Origin: Siphonodentalium dalli
Taxonomy: Eukaryota > Mollusca > Scaphopoda > Gadilida > Siphonodentaliidae
DNA length: 64,000 nucleotides
Assembly (NCBI GenBank): GCA_032622095.1
Contig: CP136064.1
Location: 247,535,827-247,599,826, forward strand
Reading direction: 5' to 3'
Below, one piece after another: positions 57,297 through 64,000 of this stretch (positions within the stretch are counted from its first letter, which is position 1; every line of letters begins with the position of its first letter). Made by a program: the position numbers and the translations under genes. Under the pieces are notes generated by a model. It worked only from the letters and a program-made list of their open reading frames with translations, did not search any database and was not told where the DNA came from.

Positions 57297-59340
57297 ATAC
57301 GTATCTAGTATATTACAAATATCAAGCCTTCCAATAACACATGACACTGGTTCAACAAGTGCAACAGCTTGAATAGTTAAGAAGGAAAACATCATATCTC
57401 AGCTCTACGTCAGGGAAATTCAATGAACTGCGCACATAATTATAACACTGAAAAGGGAATTCAGAAATTCGATTTGATGTATTATATGGAATTCCAAACA
57501 TCAGTGTACTTCGTGATCAGTCAAATGAGATCGTGGTAGCACCCCACTTTTTATTCTGGAATAGTTGCTAAGAAGCATTAGGGCGGAGTCTTCGTGATTT
57601 ATTCAGGCCTCATTCAGCCATTGGTCAACACTATATCCTCTTTTTATCGAATTTTCGATTCAACTGTCAACCTTACACTTCACTTTGTATCTCTTCGGCT
57701 CGTAACATACATTCGTTATGACACAATTGGAATTTCTTCTTTCAGATCACGATGCTCAAGATCGACAACAATCCATTCGCAAAAGGCTTCAGAGAGAATA
57801 AAGATGAGAGGTGAGTGTTATGCATTCAGTTATGGTATTTTTCGGCGGCATGACATAACAAATAGGTACTCACGGATTAGGGTTGTGTCCACGCCAACAG
57901 TCACTCTAATCATTTGCCTCCGGGTCAAGTATCTATATTATTGAACCCATATATCATGGCCTTTAACGTTGATATAAAGTAATCGTTTACTTTTTTTTTT
58001 CATATCTCGCGGTTTCTCCCATCAGTTCCATTAGCCGATACTTGGATTCAGTTCGGACTATGGCGCCTAACATTTTCTTCCACGGTTATTGTAGTGAAAT
58101 CCAACCATCGCCAAAATAACAAGGAGATAATAAGATATTTAGATTAGAATTTTAGACCATCATTATTTTCATTGAAATCTCTGATTTTTGTATCCTCTCC
58201 TTTCCAGTTCCAGAACAATTACAAAGAAGCGTCTGAGATCAGAGTCTGAAGACACGAGTGGTAAGTATTCATACACCTATGAGGTCAAAGTCATTAATTA
58301 TATATTCTCGTGGTAAGTATTCATACACCTATGAGGTCAAAGTCATTAATTATATATTCTCTTTATAATTTACTCCAAATCTGAGAAAGCAACACAGCCT
58401 CTTTTACGAAGAACGATTTTGAGACTACAAAACGAAAATTCAAATATTTGTTCACGAACTTGAAAAAGATTAATCATGGAATCCACTTAACACACAAGCG
58501 AATTGTCGTTGTATTTCCTGACTAATACGTGTGTAAAATACAAGATGACAACACCTGGAATCTATCCTAATGCACTTCAAGCAATTATTGGCTGCAACTG
58601 CCGTCTCGAAAGGCTCTCGTAATCATTTGCATTGCATAATATTTCCAGAACAATTCAATTGTTAATTCGTATGTTTTATTTGTTTTGCAGATATTCAACC
58701 AGAAAACAAAAGAAGGCAAGTTAATCCTAGTCACACACAAACTCCACACCAAGACTATTCTCTACAGAACTACACACCCACTCAGGTTCTGGATTCGCCG
58801 ATACCGACCTGGGACAGCCGAATCCTTCCAGCCTTCACCTCATCATCTCCTGTGTTCTCGATGTCATACGACGAACTCAGTTATGATAGCAGGAATTTCA
58901 ACAGTTGTCGCCAACTCAGTCACCAAGCAGTATATTCCTCTGTACTCCCATATTCAGACGACCTTTTTTCACTAGCAGCGTTCTGTGAACCATCGTCGCA
59001 ATTGACACCAGAGTTTGAACAACTGAAAGCAGACATCTTCTATATATCAAAGAATAAGGACGACATAAATCTTCCAGCCACTGATGACGAAGATTCACAT
59101 GTCTCACCTGATAGCCTGGTACCTTCCCTCACAATATATGAATCCTCACCAGATGGCGATGTTCTGTCAGATTCTTCAAATAGCAGCACCGGAAGCGGCG
59201 GTTACCACGGTTACTGCGACGATACACATGAACTAGTCAACTCGTTTGTTTCTGATGAGTTACACGCGACTTCAGAGAACTGTGACCACGATATTCTGAG
59301 AGAAGCCATGTCCATGACCTTCACCCCGAGTGACTTGTGA
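57297..59340 (+). pseudogene. T-box gene B2, 5'-truncated (exons 5-7 only)
   Basis: Homology to A2/A3 begins at about 57297, directly at the exon 4 donor (ACGTATCTAGTATA), so exons 1-4 and most of the T-box are missing. Exon 5 is 57746-57810 (ITMLKIDNNPFAKGF...), exon 6 58208-58260, exon 7 58691-59340, all open and spliceable, with TGA at 59338-59340 and AATAAA at 59485-59490. It is closer to A2/A3 than to gene B. A 52-base tandem duplication duplicates the exon 6 donor (58257-58362). Alone it could only give a C-terminal fragment. It could be joined to an unseen first exon, but nothing here shows that. Confidence 0.82.
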
Positions 59341-59543
59341 TTCTAAACTCACATAATGAATATACGTCAACGTGCTGCTGGATTATTGCATACGTTTTTT
59401 TTAGAATATTGTTATTTATTATTATTTATATGCATATTTAGTTATTTACCGTTGCCATTTATAGTTGTTATCGTAAAAGTGTTAAATAAAATTATCAGAA
59501 TTTTAAAGCTGCATCACTTTATCCTTGCATAACCATTTCTTAA

Positions 59544-60018
59544 GATACGGGCCGCGTTGGCGGTGGGTATGCTGTTAAAATATTCACCTCCGTCGAAAAC
59601 CGTCATAAACAGAAATAATAGTGAAATATAGACATACCTTGTTCTTATACCAATCAGAAATATGACATAAACAACATGTTATTGTCAAATGTTTTTCCTT
59701 TGTTATGTAAACAAAAGCAAAACACGTTACAGAATCTGGCTTTTGTTTAGATCCGGATATGGTAAACATAAAGAGAGTTATTTGTTACTGTTTTTCCTGA
59801 TATGGAAATAATAAAGAGCGTTTATATCATTTGTGTGTGATTAACCAATATAATTGCGCTGTGTTATGTAAACAGCAGCAAAACTTCTGTAACACGAGCA
59901 GGTTCTTGTTTACGTACACCATCGCACGTCAACAAAACTATATATATTTTAATATTCCTTCTGTTTATGGCGATTTGAACAGATATGAATATTTCTGCAA
60001 CGGACGCCACCTGTGCCT
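59544..60018. mobile_element. TTAA-type MITE, diverged copy
   Basis: Flanked by TTAA at 59540-59543 and 60019-60022; starts GATACGGGCCGCGTTGGCGG and ends GACGCCACCTGTGCC. Confidence 0.66.
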
Positions 60019-60029
60019 TTAATAGCCAC

Positions 60030-60230
60030 AGATGAGTAGTACCCTTGGGGAATGATAAGATAATAAGGTCAACAAACCACATTTCCCCACAAATTAATAG
60101 GAATCCTTCTGCACTTATATCAGCTGTCGTCTGCTTATATTTCCCGAACATCCTTCCAGGATAATAATAGACCATTCCAATGTATACTTTCTAACTGAAT
60201 GGGAGAGTCTATTTAGTAAAGTGTGACGTT
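60030..60230 (+). repeat. Dispersed repeat M downstream of gene B2
   Basis: Same family as 55890-56165. Confidence 0.5.
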
Positions 60231-60409
60231 TATCATATCTTACGATTTCCAGTGTCAAGTGGTCGTTGCGACTACACGTACACGGTTGTTCCGCGCAGAT
60301 TTTTGTGACGAAAAAGGAAAGAGGAATAATCCAATAAATAAAATAAGAAAATCAACAGCCACACTATTCAAATTGTATGCTATACTAATGGCGTGTTTTA
60401 TGATCTGAC

Positions 60410-60945
60410 CACAGGAGCCTGGAATTTGGTCAAAAACCATCTTTAATTGGCGGAACCAGCACCCGGGACCGCAGGTCACGGAAGGAACGAAACAGAAAAT
60501 TGTTGCCACCCATTTGGAACTCAACTGTATTCCTACAATAACTATTTTTTCACTAAAAACTGTTGGTACCTCTTACACCCTAGATGCCAATCTACAACAT
60601 TCCATAGGTATATTTTTCCAGTTCTTCGAAAATCTCACTGTATTTTGGTAATTTAATTTAAATTCACCAACGAAGACAAATGTGCCGCATCTCCATCACC
60701 CGATGACCGAAATACATTAAGATTTTCGAAGAACTGGAAAAATATACCTATGGAATGTTGTAGATTGGCATCTAGGGTGTAAGAGGTACCAACAGTTTTT
60801 AGTAAACAAATATTTTTTGTAGGAATACAGTTGAGTTCAAAATGGGTGGCAACAATTTTCTGTTTCGTTCCTTCCATGACCTGCGGTCCCGGGTGCTGGT
60901 TCCGCCAATAAAAGAGGGTTTTTGACCAAATTCCAGGCTCCTGTG
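60410..60945. mobile_element. Long foldback transposon, arms about 230 bp
   Basis: Ends CACAGGAGCCTGGAATTTGG and its complement. The two arms (about 60410-60640 and 60718-60945) are nearly identical in reverse, separated by about 78 bases. A 7-8 base duplication ATCTGAC(C) flanks it, compatible with hAT-type integration. No ORF of transposase type. A short relative is at 47116-47247. Confidence 0.85.
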
Positions 60946-61822
60946 ATCTGACCGACTTGCAATATGATCATGGCATGGTAATTCTCATGTCAGCATCTGA
61001 ACGTAATTCCATTGTACGTTTTCTTCGGCAACTTTCCGAGTAATGTGACTAATGTCGCGTGACTATTTAATCCCAACTTCACACGAGCAGTCCAAATTAT
61101 GTGATCGATAAGAGAATGCAATTCATTTCTGTTCTACTAAGGGGAGGATGCACTTTTTTCATAAATCCAGCCAACATGGCAAGAGATTTTCAAAAAAAAC
61201 ATTCTCTAGATCTATTTGGGGTAACATGTTGAATTTCACAAATAATCATCTTCATCGTATATATAATCTGAGCAATCATTAAGAAACGACCAAAACAATG
61301 GATGTTAATACATTTGAAATTATTATTTTCTGTTTTGTCCCTATCGGTAGAGAGTTCAGTCACATACAAAGTGTTCATTGAGTTATATTCCATTGAAAAA
61401 AGTGTGCTTTTCTGATCATTTTGGTACCAACTGTTCGACAATACGACAAGTATTACTTGATGAATGACAAAAAACATCTTACAATTTATGCGTATTTTGG
61501 TGTAAACCAGGCCATTTGGGCAATGGGATTTTGTATGTGTTTTATGGTGGATAACACTTACATATGGCATCACTTTTTGATGAATTTTAACTAGCAAAAC
61601 ACAGTTTTTTTGTTGCTATTTGGGTATTTTTGAAGGTAGAGTATCGAAACTTAACATACTTGATGATCATCATGTATGCTTGAATGTAAGTCATGGAAAC
61701 GTGAATATCTAATCAGTTTATGCATAATAATTAGGTTCATTTGCATATAATTAAGCTCATTATTATGCAAATTGGGTTATCCAATATATGATAAAGCATA
61801 ACTTGAATATCCAGATAGTTAA
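60946..61822. other. Non-coding DNA
   Basis: No recognisable gene. The segment after the MITE (from 62316) appears to continue this sequence, so the MITE sits inside it. Confidence 0.4.
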
Positions 61823-62315
61823 AGGTACGGTTGGCCTTGGCGGTGGGTATCCTGTGAAAATATTTCCACCCATCAAATACCGCCACAAACAGAAAGAACA
61901 TCAAAATGTAGACAGACTTTGTCCGTATACAAATAAGAAATATCGCATAAACAGTATGTTGTTGTCATTTGTTTGAACATTGTTATGTAAACAAAAGCAT
62001 AAAAAGTTACTTTTCTGGTGTTTGTTTATATTATGATGGTAAACATAAAGAGCGTTCTTTGTTGCTGAATTCCTTATATGGAACTAATAAAGAGCGTTTA
62101 TATCATTTGTGTGTGATTAGCCGGTGACACTGTGCTGTCTTCTGTAACACAATCAGGCTCTTGCTTATGTAAAATATAGTAAGTATTTATGATAGCATGC
62201 TGTTTACGCGATGGTCATGGTATATATGAACGAAACTGTATGCGTATAATGTTTGTCTGTTTACGGTGTTTGGAACAAATATGAATATTTTCGACAACTA
62301 AGGCCAACCGTGCCT
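61823..62315. mobile_element. TTAA-type MITE, best-preserved copy (493 bp)
   Basis: Flanked by TTAA at 61819-61822 and 62316-62319. Inverted ends AGGTACGGTTGGCCTT and AAGGCCAACCGTGCCT. Defines the family found in pseudogene intron 6. Confidence 0.82.
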
Positions 62316-62319
62316 TTAA

Positions 62320-62940
62320 TATATGCATGCGGGTAAAATATTTGAAAAAAATAGTTTCACTCAACGGATGACTGATGAGACATTCTTCTTAATTCCTGGA
62401 TAAAAAAATTCAGTGATTGAATACTAATTAGCAAATTAATGAATTAATAAGCAGCTAATTAGCATGGTAATAAGACCGACTCAGTAATTTTCACCAATTC
62501 TTGAATGGAAAAATTCATGGCAAGTGAGGTGTCAAATTGAAGGTTTTGTAATACAGATTTCAAAATGGGACATGATATATGCCAATAAGTAATGTCAGAA
62601 AAGTTATCTGTGCTACAAACTTCTTTGTCTTTGTAATCTGAAGAATCTAGTATTAACACCAGTTTGCATACTGATTGGAACTTACTTTAAGCTTCCATAC
62701 ATGCATGTAACATGATTGAAATTAATTCACTCTAATTTTACTGCCTTCCGTACACTCATATCAAATGGAGCTCAATTGCAACAGTTTCAAATTTATTTTT
62801 GAATGACACTCAGTTCATAATAGTGTGAAAACCAGAAATGGGATGAGTTACCCAATGGGTTCAGAGTAATGTATCCTTCAAGAAATAAAGATAATAAACA
62901 GTTTAATAATACATGTTACTAAATTCAATCAGATAACAAT
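62320..62940. other. Non-coding DNA between two TTAA elements
   Basis: AT-rich (for example TAATTAGCAAATTAATGAAT). No gene seen. Confidence 0.4.
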
Positions 62941-62944
62941 TTAA

Positions 62945-63134
62945 AGGGGAATTGTACACTAAATACAGCTATTTATAAACTCATTTTTATTATAAATACC
63001 ATGTTGTTTGCATCATTCATAGAGCTCATGAATGTTTCTTGCACTAATCCATGGCTCAAATTCATTCATATGTTAGATATATTCTGTTGAGTACAAAAGG
63101 ACATAAATGGCCGGATTCAGTGTACAGTGCCTCT
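62945..63134. mobile_element. 190-bp TTAA-flanked MITE
   Basis: Between TTAA at 62941-62944 and 63135-63138. Ends AGGGGAATTGTACACTAAAT and the complement of AGAGGCACTGTACACTGAAT. A second TTAA family, distinct from the 493-bp one. Confidence 0.75.
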
Positions 63135-63138
63135 TTAA

Positions 63139-64000
63139 GACATATTATGTAGTTATTTCAGTGACTAATAACTGAGCGCTTAGATAATATATCCCAATTA
63201 TACAGTAATTGAAAAGTATTGTCCAGAAATAAAACCACATTGGCTGGAGAATTTTTTATAACAGCATTCGAACATGCAAAATATTAACCATTCAGTTCTT
63301 GATGTGGGACATATTTTTCGAAGATAAACACCTGGTTTGTCAGTGAAAGTTTCTCCAAATAATTACTATGAGCACATGTGTGCACAAGAACGATGCAACT
63401 GTTTCCAATCACTTTAATATGCTAATGTCATAGACATACACTGTGTAAAGTCATTTTCTTTACGAGTCTGAGCCAAGTTACAACCTACATTAATTCATTC
63501 ATAAATTTGAACACTTAATTAGTCTATGGCTATGCATTACTTTCATACAAATTGTAATTTTTATAAGTGGAGGGTGTCTGTACCTGAATAACAGTAATGA
63601 AATTAATAATAGATAACAATACTAAATTATGCAATTACCATACCTGCATTAATTGCACGAAAAGAGAGCGACTATCACGTCACTCAAAATGCAACTACCA
63701 TATACATGCATTCATTGCATTAAAAGAGCGACTGGCATGTCACTCGTCTAGCCTCTAGAAGATAAGCTAACAATATAGACTGAAATGAGATGACAATGTA
63801 AGCCAGAGTTCCCACTTATTTTTTCTAACCAAATTACAATCACTATTCCATTAGTACTTTTTGCAACGAACATTATGCTATTTTTGCAAACAATGGCATA
63901 CAAACATTCTTACAACATTTATAAGCTGGTTTTCAATATAACTTGTGAAGAAATAAATGTGATGAGCATGCATGTTCTATGAAGAAAATTACTAGAACAA
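63139..64000. other. Non-coding AT-rich DNA
   Basis: No gene, RNA or transposon recognised. A short direct repeat (TGCAACTACCATA and GCATTCATTGCA words) occurs around 63630-63730. Confidence 0.4.

Overview
The window is eukaryotic, AT-rich animal DNA with spliced genes, GT-AG introns, AATAAA poly(A) signals, many small transposons, LINE reverse transcriptases and one 100-base assembly gap. It is built around a local, lineage-specific cluster of T-box transcription factor genes. The T-box homology, 5S-derived and tRNA-derived retroposon sequence, and the style of the LINE ORFs suggest a marine bilaterian invertebrate, perhaps a bivalve or other lophotrochozoan. That taxonomic guess is an inference of low certainty.

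Layout. A repeating unit occurs three times. Each unit holds an intact minus-strand T-box gene of seven coding exons, an upstream intergenic block, and then a plus-strand T-box pseudogene full of transposons, head-to-head with the intact gene. Unit 1 has a cut-off gene at 1-596 and a pseudogene at about 4785-15756. Unit 2 has an intact gene at 16281-21651 and a pseudogene at about 25040-31945. Unit 3 has an intact gene at 32477-36484 and a truncated pseudogene at 40226-45539. From 45540 to about 49900 comes unrelated repeat-rich DNA (a 5S rRNA-derived sequence, a degenerate minisatellite, foldback elements) with the gap at 49558-49657. Then the orientation flips: an intact plus-strand T-box gene lies at 50966-55637 and a 5'-truncated one (exons 5-7 only) at 57297-59340. 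From 59.3 to 64 kb there is mostly small transposon sequence.

The three complete T-box models keep their reading frame across every exon junction (482, 482 and 483 codons). They have a full T-box DNA-binding domain, a basic patch behind it and an acidic/serine-rich C-terminal exon. All three pseudogene copies carry the same transposon in exon 3, the same TTAA-flanked element in intron 6, and another in exon 7 (lost beyond the truncation in unit 3). The unit was therefore amplified after the pseudogene had decayed. Private insertions then marked each unit: two 5'-truncated LINEs in unit 1, a hairpin-headed element and a composite TIR element in unit 2, and an 8-bp-TSD hAT-like element in unit 3.

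The most unusual observations are these. A LINE in unit 1 is flanked by 995-bp, apparently identical direct repeats where sister units have one copy, and a second LINE of similar type has a 92-bp target duplication. A conserved but unrecognised coding remnant lies inside the exon-3 transposon. A truncated T-box copy has its breakpoint at the exon 4 donor, next to a SINE-like head.
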